Assembly (NCBI GenBank): GCA_964622625.1
Contig: CAZUUQ010000001.1
Location: forward strand, 38,046 to 102,045
Length of the DNA: 64,000 bases
Direction: 5' to 3'
DNA from: CAZCWM01 sp964622625
Lineage (GTDB): Bacteria > Planctomycetota > Phycisphaerae > Phycisphaerales > Phycisphaeraceae
Position 1 is the stretch's first letter. Each line of letters starts with the position of its first letter. Positions 1 through 9,426 of the stretch are shown in pieces. The position numbers were made by a program, and so were the translations under genes. Under the pieces are notes generated by a model. It ran no database searches. It was not told the DNA's origin and was given only the letters and a program-made list of their open reading frames with translations.

Positions 1-52
1 ATCGGCCCGGCCGGCTCACGGCGTCAGCGGCCGGCCGCGGCTCTGGCAGGCC

Positions 53-76
53 GGCGAATCCTTCTGTAGGATTGCC
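53..76 (+). other. Small hairpin upstream of sucC
   Basis: AATCCT (57-62) and AGGATT (68-73) pair around a 5-nt loop, and outer GGC/GCC (53-55/74-76) extend the stem with one bulged base. No T-run follows it, so it is more likely a leader hairpin or RNA-stability element than a terminator. Its role is unknown. Confidence 0.3.
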
Positions 77-122
77 CGATAAGCCCACGAGGGCGGCAAC
101 CCGGCCACAGGATGCAGTCATA

Positions 123-1412
123 ATGAAGATTCATGAGTATCAGGCCCGCGATCTGCTGGCGAAGTTCGGCATCCCGGTGCCGGCGGGCACGGTGGTGGAG
201 AACCCGGTGGACGCGGCCCGGGCCTTCGAGGAGCTGACGCGCCGCCACCAGGCGAAGATCGCGGTGATCAAGGCCCAGGTGCATGCCGGCGGGCGCGGCA
301 AGGGTGGTGGCGTGAAGCTGGTCCGCACTGCCGACGAGGCCCGCAAGGCCGCCAACGACATCCTCAGCAAGCCGCTGGTCACGCCGCAGACCGGCCCCAA
401 GGGCGTGACGGTGACCCGCCTGCTGGTGGCCGCGGGCGTGGAGATCGTCAAGGAGTATTACCTGGGCATGGCCGTGGATCGGGCGTCGGGCTGCCCGGTG
501 CTGATCGCTTCGTCCGAGGGCGGCGTGGAGATCGAGGAGGTGGCCCGCACGCACCCGCAGGCCATCGTCCGCGAGCCCATCAGCCCCGCCACGAGCCTGC
601 TGCCGTACCAGGCCCGCAAGGTGGCGTATCGCCTGGGCTTTGAGGGCGGCCAGGCGCGGATGGCCGGCAAGATCATGCACCAGCTTGCCGACCTGTTCCT
701 CAAGACCGACGCCAGCCTGGCGGAGATCAATCCGCTGGTGGTCACGAAGCCGACGGACGAGCATCCCGACGGCGTGGTGATGGCCATCGACGCGAAGATG
801 ACCTTCGACGACAACGCGCTGTTCCGTCAGACGGACGTGGCCGCGATGGCCGACCCGCTGGAGGAAGACCCCGGCGAGCGGCGGGCCAAGCGCTTCGGGC
901 TGTCGTACATCAAGCTCGACGGCAGCATCGGATGTCTGGTCAACGGCGCGGGTCTGGCGATGGCGACGATGGACCTCATCAAGCTTCACGGCAAGGAGCC
1001 GGCCAATTTCCTGGATGTGGGCGGCTCGGCCAGCGAGGAAGCGGTGACGGAGGCCTTCCGCATCATTCTCGAAGACCGCAAGGTCAAGGGCGTGCTGGTC
1101 AACATCTTCGGCGGGATCATGAAGTGCGACACGATCGCGGCGGCGATCATCAGTGCCGCGAAGGAAGTCGGCTTCAAGGTTCCGCTGGTGGTGCGTCTGG
1201 AAGGGACGAACGTGGAGCGTGCCCGCGAGCTGCTCCAGGGGGCGGCCGCGGAGATTCCGATGCTCCAGGCGGCCCACGACCTGTCGGACGCGGCCCGCAA
1301 GATCGCCGCGGCTGTGGACCAGAGCGCGAAACATCCAATGACCAGGCCCGCGGCGGGGGGCAAGGTCAAGGCCGCGAGCCGCCCCATTCGTCGCCCACGC
1401 GCCGCCGGCTGA
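123..1412 (+). CDS. sucC: Succinyl-CoA synthetase (ADP-forming) beta subunit
   Basis: This is the beta subunit of the TCA-cycle enzyme that couples succinyl-CoA hydrolysis to ADP or GDP phosphorylation. The 429-aa protein begins MKIHEYQARDLL, the standard family N-terminus with the ATP-grasp fold; the glycine-rich HAGGRGKGGGVKLV stretch lies near residue 56 and GGIMKCDTIA in the CoA-ligase domain near residue 340. The ATG at 123 is chosen because homology starts exactly there; an upstream in-frame start at 72 would add 17 unrelated residues. The last 25 or so residues form a basic Pro/Ala/Arg tail beyond the usual end of about 390-400 aa. The partner sucD does not follow; it may lie upstream of the window or elsewhere. 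Confidence 0.96.
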   Translation: MKIHEYQARDLLAKFGIPVPAGTVVENPVDAARAFEELTRRHQAKIAVIKAQVHAGGRGKGGGVKLVRTADEARKAANDILSKPLVTPQTGPKGVTVTRLLVAAGVEIVKEYYLGMAVDRASGCPVLIASSEGGVEIEEVARTHPQAIVREPISPATSLLPYQARKVAYRLGFEGGQARMAGKIMHQLADLFLKTDASLAEINPLVVTKPTDEHPDGVVMAIDAKMTFDDNALFRQTDVAAMADPLEEDPGERRAKRFGLSYIKLDGSIGCLVNGAGLAMATMDLIKLHGKEPANFLDVGGSASEEAVTEAFRIILEDRKVKGVLVNIFGGIMKCDTIAAAIISAAKEVGFKVPLVVRLEGTNVERARELLQGAAAEIPMLQAAHDLSDAARKIAAAVDQSAKHPMTRPAAGGKVKAASRPIRRPRAAG

Positions 1413-1607
1413 GTCGAGGGCGGGACAGCGGTCGATCCGACGGTTCGTCGTTGCGGATCGACAAATCGGTTGCCTGCCTGGCGGGAAGGCGGTATGTTGC
1501 GGGCGCGACGGGCATTTCACCGGGTTCCGTGACGACGGAGCGAGCTTGAAAAGTCACGGTTCCGGGCCATGGTTTCGGCAAAGTTTTCGGGCAAAGGAGT
1601 GCTCGAC

Positions 1608-1832
1608 ATGGAACCGACAACGCGGCATCGCTTGCGGGCTTTTCTTGATTCCCGAAATGTGACCGAGCGCGGCCTGTTGCTGATGTATTACGTCGATCAA
1701 TTGACGCCCCAGGAGATCAGCCTGGTGCTGGATCTGCCGCTGGGCGAGGTCGTGCGGCGTCTGGCGGGGTTGATCGTCGCGGCACGGCGGACATTGGTGT
1801 CCGAGCAGGTGGAGCCGGTCCCGGCTGCGTGA
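1608..1832 (+). CDS. Stand-alone sigma-70 region 4-like small protein
   Basis: A 74-aa protein whose middle (LTPQEISLVLDLPLGEVVRRL) resembles the helix-turn-helix of sigma-70 region 4, the part that reads the promoter -35 element. It has no region 2, so it cannot be a complete sigma factor; it could be a promoter-binding co-regulator or anti-sigma-like factor. The ATG at 1608 is preferred over the upstream ATG at 1569 because AAAGGAG (1593-1599) sits 8 nt before it. It is a single gene between sucC and a convergent secreted-protein operon. The family assignment comes from pattern only and the role is unknown. Confidence 0.6.
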   Translation: MEPTTRHRLRAFLDSRNVTERGLLLMYYVDQLTPQEISLVLDLPLGEVVRRLAGLIVAARRTLVSEQVEPVPAA

Positions 1833-1885
1833 CCCGCGCCCCGCGCTTCATGTCCCTTCAGTTTTCGACGACCCGTTCAAGCTGC

Positions 1886-4155
1886 TCATTGCGGAATCGC
1901 CGGCGTCAGCCACAGGGCTGAGCGGCCGACCATGCCGTCGTCGGTGGTCAGCGTCGTACCGATGGACACGCCCATGGCGTCTTCAAGCTCGTCCAGCGAC
2001 GGCAGCAGATCACGCAGAAGCGAAGCCGCGGTTTCGAGGCGTCCGTGCGATTCCGGCAAGGCTGACGTCTCGCTGTCACCTTGGACCGCATCCTCGTGTA
2101 CCGATTCGAGCATGCGGGCATAGACATCCAGCATCGCACGCATATAGCGGCCGGTGTCGGTCATGTAGAAAGCGACTGCCGGTTCGNNNNNNNNNNNNNN
2201 NNNNNNNNNNNNNNNNNNNNNNNNNNNNNNNNNNNNNNNNNNNNNNNNNNNNNNNNNNNNNNNNNNNNNNNNNNNNNNNNNNNNNNCATCGCACGCATAT
2301 AGCGGCCGGTGTCGGTCATGTAGAAAGCGACTGCCGGTTCGAGTTGCAGGATCTCACGGCCTTGCCGCATCAGCGGGCTGTGCAGGAGGGCGTCGGCCGC
2401 GGCCGGCGGCTGCGACAGGGCGTTGAGCAGGGGCGAGGTGACGTCGGGACCGATGCACAGCGTGAGGAACCCCTTGCCGGCGAACAAGGCCATGCGCATG
2501 GGGCCTTCTTCCATCCGCCAGCCGGTGAAGCCCTGCTCCTGGGCGAATTGAAGCGCGCCGCCAGTCATGGGGGCGAAGGGGCTGATGGCTTGGATCAGCC
2601 GCTGGCCGAGCGTGGCGTCGCTGGGTTGCCAGACCATGCCCTGCCGCTGCACGGGCAGTTTCCGCTTGCGTGTGGTCTGCACATACTGGCCGTCGTCGCC
2701 CTGCTCCCAGTGGGGCAATTCGACTTCTTCGATGCGCATGGCGTACTGCACGACGCTGTGCTGGCGGCCCAGGGACGAAAGGGTGGTCGCAATGTCGGCC
2801 CCGAACATCTGGGCGCTCTGGCCCTCAGCCATGGCGAAACCGTCGATCGCTTCCTGGCCGACGGCATCGATGACGAGCTGCTTGACGTGGCTGTAGGCGG
2901 CGCCCAGGTCGAAGCTCAGGTGGGCATACTGCGTGACGGCCGCGGGCACCCAGGCGGGCGGTTCGGAAGCCAGCGGCTGCTGATCCAACCAGGCAAGCAG
3001 CCCCGGGCGCGGCACCCGGGCCGACAGCAGCGCGCCGTCACGCATCACGTGGCCGTCCAGGACGCCGCGCCAGGCGAACGGTCCGAGCTGATCGAGTCCC
3101 AGCAACGAAACCCAGTGCGTGGCTTGGCCGTCAGATTCGTCGAAGCGCAGCAGCGTCCGCACCAGCCGGCGCAGGTCGGCCAGCAGTTCGAGCCCGACGT
3201 CACCGCGGGCCGGCAAGGCGGCCGCCAGGCCGGGAGTCGCGAGCATGCGCTGCACGAACGGGCCGCCTTCGCTGTCGTGATGCGCGGCCAGGAAGCGGGC
3301 GAACTGGCCTGTGAAAGCCTCCATGCCGGTCAGGGCGTCGAGATCCGTCGGCCTGCTGTCCGAACTGGATGAGGCCAGTGATCCACCCTGATCGGGAGCG
3401 AAGGCGACGACCAGCCGAGGGCCGATGCGGGTGATGAAGCTGTAACGGCGGTTGACCTCGACCACGGGGCTGTTCATGCGGTCTTCGTGCATCTTTTCCA
3501 GGAAGGCCCGGCGTTCCTCGTCCGACAGTTCGTGGAAGTCGTCGGGATACGGGGGCATCTCACAGTCCTGCCGCACGACCGGCTGAGTGAGGCGGATGAC
3601 GGTGTGGCCGACCAGGTCGAGATCGACGCGAACGGGCGCTTCGTCGCCGCCTTCGTCGATCCACTCGGAAATGAGGGTCTCGGCGGCCGCGAGCGTGCGG
3701 GCGGCCAGTTCGTCGCCCGGCTCGATCCAGGCGAGAAGCATGAACAGCGGACGATCGCCGACGGCCGGCCCTGTCTCCTCGACGACGCAAACCGCCAGGC
3801 CCATCGGCCCGGACACCAGTTGCGGCAGATCCTGCTTCTCCAGGCCGTAGCGCCGCAGGCCCTCGGCCAGATCGGCATCGGCGTCTTTCATGTGTTCGGC
3901 GATGAAGTCCTCGATGCGCTGCCGCTGCTCGGGGCTGAAGATCAACTGGCCGAGCATGGTGCGCTGCCGCATGGCGTTGGCGTAGCCGGTCGGGTCGGGC
4001 AGATGCGCCACGCCGAGTGTGCTGTCGGGCAGGGCCTGCACGCTGGGGCGCGCCGGCGCGGCGGTGTTGTCGGCCCATGCGGGGGCGGCGACGGCGATGA
4101 CGGCCAGGCACAGGGCGCAGCCGAGGGCGCGGCACAGCGGGGTGGGGTGGTTCAC
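1886..4155 (-). CDS. Secreted protein of unknown function, last gene of a four-gene locus (interrupted by an artefactual gap)
   Basis: A secreted or periplasmic protein with an N-terminal signal peptide (hydrophobic core about residues 8-25, AWA-like cleavage site). Translation starts at GTG 4155, which overlaps the stop of the upstream protease gene (GTGA), with AGGAG 6 nt upstream, so the two genes are translationally coupled. The body resembles planctomycete DUF3352-type proteins of unknown role. The reading frame appears broken at the 100-N gap (2187-2286), but the flanks 2132-2186 and 2287-2341 are identical. Collapsing them restores one frame: 623 residues, then 81 more ending ALWLTPAIPQ, about 704 aa. 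The C-terminal part (MLDVYARMLES) resembles a segment of the first gene of the locus, suggesting paralogy. Function unknown. Confidence 0.7.
2132..2341. repeat. Exact 55-bp duplication flanking scaffold gap 1
   Basis: Positions 2132-2186 and 2287-2341 are the same 55 bases, separated only by 100 Ns. The coding frame is continuous if the copies are overlaid and broken if they are kept. This is the signature of two contigs with an unresolved end overlap joined by a nominal gap, not a biological repeat. Confidence 0.93.
2187..2286. other. Assembly gap of 100 N (no real missing sequence expected)
   Basis: A placeholder of exactly 100 Ns. The identical 55-bp flanks show that the contig ends overlap, so the true gap length is probably -55 bp. 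Confidence 0.95.
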
Positions 4156-5138
4156 GGCTGGCTCCTGGTCGGATCGTGATCGGTCTGGACGAATGGCGGA
4201 TCCAGATACTTGACACCGGCGCCCGGTTGCGAGGCGTCGTAAAGGAAGGCGTCACGGTGGTCGAGGAAGTCGATCAGCTCGTTGACGGGAATGCCGAAGG
4301 CCAGGCCGTCGAAGAACACGAACCCGGCGCAGGCCACGGCCACGACTTCGCCGCGGGCGTTGAACAGCGGTCCGCCGCTGTTGCCGGGGTTGATCGAGGC
4401 GTCGGTCTGGATGAAGCGCAGGTGTCCCATGGTGCGGGTGGTGGAGCTGACGATGCCCTGGGTGACCGTGCGTTCCAGGCCCAGTGGGTTGCCCACGGCG
4501 AAGACCACGTCGCCGACCTGAACTTCCCGCCCGCCGCTGAGGACCACCGGCTGAGGTTTCCAGTCGCCCAGTTCCGCCAGTTCCGTCAAGTCCAATTGCA
4601 GCATGGCCAGGTCGCGCATCGGTTGCAGTGCCAGAATGCGGACGCGCTCGAACTCGCGGCGGACGTAGCCTTGCTCGGTGGGCTGAAAGAGCGTGACGCT
4701 GACGCGCGTCTCGTTCTCGACCACGTGGTAGTTGGTGATGAGGTGGCCCTGGTCGCTGATAAGGAATCCCGAACCCATGCCGGCGGATGAGCGGACCATG
4801 ACCACGGCATCGCCGCAGCGCTGCACCAGTTCGCTCACCGGCCGGGCTTCAAGCTCGCCGCGGGTGTACAGGCCGCGGTGGTCCAGGGCGGCGGCGTCGG
4901 CGGCTGTGATCTCGTCGCGGCGGACATCGAGCACCTGGTCGGCCGCGATCTGAATGACCTGCGGGCCAAGATCGAGCACCAGGCCCTGATCGTTCTCGCG
5001 CAGCAGTTCAGCCGTGATTGTCCCGCCGCCGCGAAGCACGACCGTGACGTGCTCAGCCCGAACCGACGGCGCCATCAGGAACGTCCACAGCAGCAGGAGC
5101 AGCAGGAGCAGCACGCAACGCATGGGTACAGGGGGCAT
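4152..5138 (-). CDS. HtrA/DegP-like trypsin-fold serine protease, secreted, without PDZ domain
   Basis: A 328-aa exported serine protease. A hydrophobic leucine-rich signal segment occupies residues 8-22 and ends near SVRA. The S1C catalytic triad is visible: His138 in NYHVV, Asp176 in RDLAML and Ser254 in PGNSGGPL; GNPLG (216-220) and the QTDASIN stretch are also typical of HtrA. The protein stops shortly after the protease domain, so the PDZ domain of canonical DegP is absent. Residues 30-80 form a small beta-rich module (RGGGTITAELL) before the protease. It starts 9 bp after the upstream FG-GAP gene and overlaps the next gene by 4 bp. A role in envelope protein processing or quality control is inferred. 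Confidence 0.88.
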   Translation of the reverse strand: MPPVPMRCVLLLLLLLLWTFLMAPSVRAEHVTVVLRGGGTITAELLRENDQGLVLDLGPQVIQIAADQVLDVRRDEITAADAAALDHRGLYTRGELEARPVSELVQRCGDAVVMVRSSAGMGSGFLISDQGHLITNYHVVENETRVSVTLFQPTEQGYVRREFERVRILALQPMRDLAMLQLDLTELAELGDWKPQPVVLSGGREVQVGDVVFAVGNPLGLERTVTQGIVSSTTRTMGHLRFIQTDASINPGNSGGPLFNARGEVVAVACAGFVFFDGLAFGIPVNELIDFLDHRDAFLYDASQPGAGVKYLDPPFVQTDHDPTRSQP

Positions 5139-5147
5139 GATCGCATC

Positions 5148-7523
5148 TCACGGTGAGGAGTGGGAATCATTGTCCTTGATGGCGTCGTCCGCGTCGCCCT
5201 CGTTCACGCGGGCGAGGTAGATCAGCAGACGATCGTGGCACAGCAGGGCCAGATCATGGCGGCCGTCGTGATCGAGATCGGACGCGACGGCGGCGCGGGG
5301 TTCGGGAATAAGACGGTCATTGCCGCGTCCATACGGATAGGCCCGGTCCTCGAACACCGGCCAGCTCAGCGCCGGTTCGAGCCGCCCGTCGCGCAATGTC
5401 AGCAGCGTCAGTTGATGGCGCTGGTCATCGCAGAGCAGCACGTCGCTTCGGCCGTCGCCGCTGACGTCGACAGCCAGCAGGCGGTGGACGGTGGCTTCGC
5501 GCACGCCGCTGGGTCGACCGACGCGGCTGTCGAGCGTCTGGCGGATCGTCAGTTCAGTGGGCTGGCCGGGACCGAGGCGGATCACGCCGGCGGGATTGGT
5601 CAGCAGCAGACCCAGGTGCGGATCGAGGCGGAGGTCTGAGGCCTCCAGACCGTCGGGCAGGCGGTGGCTGGCCTCGAGGCGCATGACGCCGGCGTCGTCG
5701 GGGGCCAGGCGAAGCAGGTACTGCGCGCCGCGCGGCAAGGCCCATGCGGCTGGCGAACCCGGGATCGGCGCATAGGCGGCCAGCGCCTCGCCGTCGGGCA
5801 GCATCACCTGGTCCAGCGGCTGAAGATCATCGTCGAGCCACTGAAGCACGCCGTCGGCCAGCCGCGCCGCGCGCGGGTTGCCGTTGTGCGGGATCAGGCG
5901 GTAGTCCTCGAGCTTGGCCTTGCGGATGTGCGGCGGCTCGGAACTCTGCGCCTGACCATCGACCAGGCGCACGAGGCGGGGATTGCGGGCGTACTGGTCG
6001 AGCACGAGCAGGCGGCCGTCGCCCAGATAGCGGGCTTTGTCAGCCTTGGCGGCCACGCCGGCGAAGACCGTGCGCTGCGGCGCGTCCTGATCCGGCGGCC
6101 AGATGTAAAGATGCAGGTCGCCGCCGACACGCTGCACCCACCAGGTCGTGTCGCCCACCGATTCCAGAGCCAGCACGCGCCGATCATCGCCCGAAGCGGC
6201 TGCGGGTGCGGCGTCGGCCGCGGGCGCGGCCTCGTCGGTGTCGGCATCGGCCAGGAATGGCCGGGGGTAGGTGAAGCGGCCGTCCTGCCAGCGGCTGATG
6301 TGCAGGTCGCCGGCGTCGCGCGTCCACAGCAGCAGCGTACCGCCCTGCGCGGCAGGGGCGACCAGGGCCTGCACATCGCTGACGATCGGGAACATCCGCG
6401 GCTGCGACCAGCCCGCGGCCGTGAGCGCGAAGATCATCAGGCTCGGCTGGTCGGCCGCCAGCGCCGCCAGCGCGGACTGGCCGTCCAGCAGCAGGCCGGC
6501 CCATGTGGCCGCGTCGGTCCGCGCCAGCGGCAGCGGCCGCCGTTCGCCGACGGGACTTGCTTCACTCCTGTCCAGGCCCAGGCGGCGCATCACGCCGGCC
6601 TGCGCGCCGCCGAGGGTCAGCACCTCGTCGGCATCGGCGGGGGCGCGCCGCAGCAGCACGGCTGCGTCGATCGACTGATCGTCGATGACCGCCGGCGGCA
6701 ACAGGTCGCGGCCGTCGTTCTCGTACCAGCGCAGGCCCTGGCGGCCGCGGCGCGTCCACTCCACCAGATCCATGTCGCCGTCGCCGTCCAGGTCCGCCAG
6801 CCACCAGTCGACGCGCCCATCCTGCTGGCGCGGCTGCATCCATGAACCGCGCGCGCCGGGTCGCAGGCGCAGACGCTGAATGCCCTCGGCACAACTGACC
6901 AGCAGCTCCGGGGCCGCCTGCCCGTCGGTCGCGGCCCGCAGCAGCATGAGCTGATCGTTGCCCACGTAGCGGCCGGCCAGCAGATCCCACGAATCGACTT
7001 CACGCCAGGTCGGTTCGTCGGATTCGGCTGCCTGCGGGTCGGGCGCCTCGCGACGATAGGCGATCACGCGGTTGGGATCGCTGACCAGCACCAGCAACCG
7101 CATCGCGCCGTCGTCGGCCAGGTCGGTGGCCAGCACATCGTGGGGCAGTTGCTGCAGCAGCAGTTCGTCGGCCGCGAACTCCGGGGCCATGGGCAGATCG
7201 TTGGGCCGACGGGGATCGATCTGAGCGGCCCGGTCGGCGTCACTGGGGCGCTGATCGGCCGGCAGCCAGCGATAGAAGTCGAGGCGGCTGTGCCGCGTGT
7301 TGACCACGATCAATGTGGTTCGATTCCGACCGGAATTCTCATCTGCATCGAGGCGGGTGACACGCAGGCGATCAGGCTGACCCTGCTGGCGAATCACTCG
7401 CATTGCCTGCCAGCCGGAAAAGTGTGCGGCTGCACCACGTCCGACATGGGCCGGCTCATCGGCGGCCTGAAGCAGCGCTGTGCTGCCGAGCAGGATGAGG
7501 ATGATCCCAGGACGCATGAGCAT
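5148..7523 (-). CDS. Secreted FG-GAP/VCBS repeat-like protein
   Basis: A 791-aa exported protein with a short signal peptide (PGIILILLGSTALLQA). At least four integrin-like Asp-rich repeats are visible: LADDGAMRLLVL, LADLDGDGDMDLVEW, VDVSGDGRSDVLL and SDLDHDGRHDLALL, the last near the C-terminus. Such DxDGD motifs bind calcium in FG-GAP/VCBS beta-propellers. ATG at 7523 is used because the signal peptide follows directly and GGAG lies 10 nt upstream; ATG 7517 is an alternative. The frame is open upstream through the gap into the preceding gene, but the signal peptide marks a separate protein. It is followed after 9 bp by the protease gene. Function unknown; extracellular binding or structure is plausible. 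Confidence 0.82.
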   Translation of the reverse strand: MLMRPGIILILLGSTALLQAADEPAHVGRGAAAHFSGWQAMRVIRQQGQPDRLRVTRLDADENSGRNRTTLIVVNTRHSRLDFYRWLPADQRPSDADRAAQIDPRRPNDLPMAPEFAADELLLQQLPHDVLATDLADDGAMRLLVLVSDPNRVIAYRREAPDPQAAESDEPTWREVDSWDLLAGRYVGNDQLMLLRAATDGQAAPELLVSCAEGIQRLRLRPGARGSWMQPRQQDGRVDWWLADLDGDGDMDLVEWTRRGRQGLRWYENDGRDLLPPAVIDDQSIDAAVLLRRAPADADEVLTLGGAQAGVMRRLGLDRSEASPVGERRPLPLARTDAATWAGLLLDGQSALAALAADQPSLMIFALTAAGWSQPRMFPIVSDVQALVAPAAQGGTLLLWTRDAGDLHISRWQDGRFTYPRPFLADADTDEAAPAADAAPAAASGDDRRVLALESVGDTTWWVQRVGGDLHLYIWPPDQDAPQRTVFAGVAAKADKARYLGDGRLLVLDQYARNPRLVRLVDGQAQSSEPPHIRKAKLEDYRLIPHNGNPRAARLADGVLQWLDDDLQPLDQVMLPDGEALAAYAPIPGSPAAWALPRGAQYLLRLAPDDAGVMRLEASHRLPDGLEASDLRLDPHLGLLLTNPAGVIRLGPGQPTELTIRQTLDSRVGRPSGVREATVHRLLAVDVSGDGRSDVLLCDDQRHQLTLLTLRDGRLEPALSWPVFEDRAYPYGRGNDRLIPEPRAAVASDLDHDGRHDLALLCHDRLLIYLARVNEGDADDAIKDNDSHSSP

Positions 7524-7665
7524 GGCGCTTGCACTCCGCCGATACCGCAGCGACGCCGCGATACGTAGTCCCGACGGACTCGTTCGCACCGGCTTTCCCG
7601 GCCCCTGACGCGACGCCGAATACCATAGCAGTTGCGGTGCCGATCGTGTAGCGGCTGTGGAGATG

Positions 7666-7685
7666 AAAAAAACGCGGTCCGATGA
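7666..7685 (-). terminator. Probable half of a terminator cut by gap 2
   Basis: On the minus strand the sequence leaving the gap reads CGGACCGCG followed by seven Ts. This is what the 3' arm and T-tract of an intrinsic terminator for the truncated gene at 7786-9263 would look like. The other arm would lie in the unsequenced gap. Confidence 0.4.
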
Positions 7686-7785
7686 NNNNNNNNNNNNNNN
7701 NNNNNNNNNNNNNNNNNNNNNNNNNNNNNNNNNNNNNNNNNNNNNNNNNNNNNNNNNNNNNNNNNNNNNNNNNNNNNNNNNNNNN
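7686..7785. other. Assembly gap of 100 N (true gap)
   Basis: Exactly 100 Ns. Unlike the gap at 2187 the flanks share no sequence, so real sequence is missing here, including the C-terminus of the gene to its right. Confidence 0.95.
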
Positions 7786-9263
7786 ATTTCGGCGGCTTCG
7801 GGGGTAAAGGTCGTGTGGAAGGTGATGTACGGCCGGAGCGCTTGGGGATGCGTCTGTGCTGGCGATTCCGCCGGCGATTCCATATCGGCCGCAGCGTCCT
7901 GTTCGCCTGGCTCATCCGTCTCCTGCGATTCGTCAGGCTCCATCGGTCCGCTCGACGTGGAAGCGCCGGGGACTGGCAGCGGGATGCGCAACTGGTTCAT
8001 GGCCTCGAACCCCTTCTGCACCTCGCTCAGGTAGGCGTCGGCGTCGTCGACCTGGATGATGCCGATGACTTTCAATCCCGCGGCCATGCCCACCATGCCG
8101 GCCGGGGGCATGGCGTAGGTCGCGGCCTGGGCCTTGACGTGCCGCGTCGAGCTCATGGACAGCTTGAGGAGGTCCACCAGCCAGTCGGCCTGCCCCGGCT
8201 CGCCGGCCTGGGTGTCTTCCTGTCCGGCTTCCCCGCCTTCCTCGAGCACGGCCACAAGCTGATCGAGCAGGTCGCGCAGGTGCAGCGCCTGGTGGTCGAT
8301 GGCCAGGGCCAGCAGATAGTCGTCGCCCGGCACGCGGTTGAGCAGGTCGGCCAGATCGACATCGACAGAGTCATCGCTCTCGCCGGCACCCGCGGGGGCG
8401 GTCATCAATTCGCCCCAAGACGAATCCGGCTGCATCTGGGCGGCGAAGGTCAGCCCCACGCCCTCGACGGCAATGTCCAGGCTGATCATCGCGCCCTGGG
8501 CGTCGCGCAGGAAAGATTCGAGCATCTGGGCATACAGATCGAGCATCTTCGCGGCCATCGGATCGCCGGATTCGGCGGCCTTGATGCGCGCATTGGCCAT
8601 TCCCTCATCCAATCCGCGCATGATGGACTCACGATGGTCCTCGACGTTCAACAGAAACGCCAGATCGGTCTTGTTCAGATAGGTGACGCCCAGTTGGCCC
8701 AGACGCTGGTGGATCTGTGCCGCGGCGTCGGCGTCGGGTGTGTAGTCGGTGACGACCTGTTCATCCAGGCCCATGACGGCGAGTTGCCCGTCGTCGCCGA
8801 GGCGCTTGATGTAACCCATCTGACCGGTGGCGGAAATGGGCCCGGACGCGACGTCGGCTGATGCATCACCACCGATGTTGCCCACGAGGGCGTCGTAATC
8901 TGCCACGGGGACGACCATGAGGACGGTGCGCTGTTCGCCCGCATCGACTGTGGGCAGCACGAGCATGACCGGGCCGCTTTCGTCCAGACCGTTGACCAGC
9001 CCCGTCTGCGTCTTGAACAGACCGATGACGTCGGCCAGCGGCGAGGGCGGGGCGCCCATGGCCGCGTTGAGCAGGGCGGCATGCTCGCTGAGTTGGGCCA
9101 GGCTTGGGCTGTAGACGATCAGGGCGGCGTCGGCGGGCGCGGCATCCAGTGGTGAGGCGGGAGCGAGGATCGCCTCCGCCCTGCCGGCCCATGCAAGCAG
9201 TCCCGCGAGCAGGACCGCTGTCAGCAGACGCGTGGTGGACGAATTGGCTGCGCTGTACCCCAT
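7786..9263 (-). CDS. Secreted protein of unknown function, first gene of the locus (3' end lost in gap)
   Basis: At least 492 residues are present; the C-terminus runs into the gap. A clear signal peptide (LLTAVLLAGLLAWAGRAEA) follows the ATG at 9263, and AAGGA lies 8 nt upstream. The mature protein begins ASPLDAAPADAALIVYSPSLAQL. The middle segment MLDLYAQMLESFLRD is close to MLDVYARMLESVHED in the last gene of the same locus, so the two look like diverged paralogues. A low-complexity acidic Glu/Ser/Asp/Pro linker is present before the truncated end. It resembles the DUF3352-type proteins common in planctomycetes. Function unknown; probably periplasmic. Confidence 0.72.
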
Positions 9264-9307
9264 GATCGCATTCCTTTCGAGTGGCGGCGGTTGCCGGGTG
9301 AAATGAC

Positions 9308-9336
9308 AGCTTACGCGGCGCGCCGGACAGCGGCAA
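9308..9336 (-). promoter_or_regulatory. Predicted promoter for the secreted-protein locus
   Basis: On the minus strand TTGCCG (9331-9336) and TAAGCT (9308-9313) are separated by 17 bp, 45 nt before the ATG at 9263. A sigma-70-like match from sequence alone. Confidence 0.4.
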
Positions 9337-9412
9337 GCGAAAGGGCGGCGCCATGTTGGACGTGTCGCGGCCGCGCGGCCGCCGGCACCGGCGGGGGGCA
9401 TGGCCTGTGGGC

Positions 9413-9418
9413 TACAAT
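9413..9418 (+). promoter_or_regulatory. -10 element (TACAAT) immediately upstream of mnmA
   Basis: TACAAT ends 8 nt before the mnmA ATG, so transcription would start at about the start codon and give a leaderless mRNA. No convincing -35 is visible. Confidence 0.4.
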
Positions 9419-9426
9419 CAGCGGCT

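Noticed and set aside
24..1520. A 498-aa minus-strand open frame over sucC
   Set aside because: Antisense to the clear sucC gene and rich in Arg/His/Gln, typical of a high-GC shadow frame.
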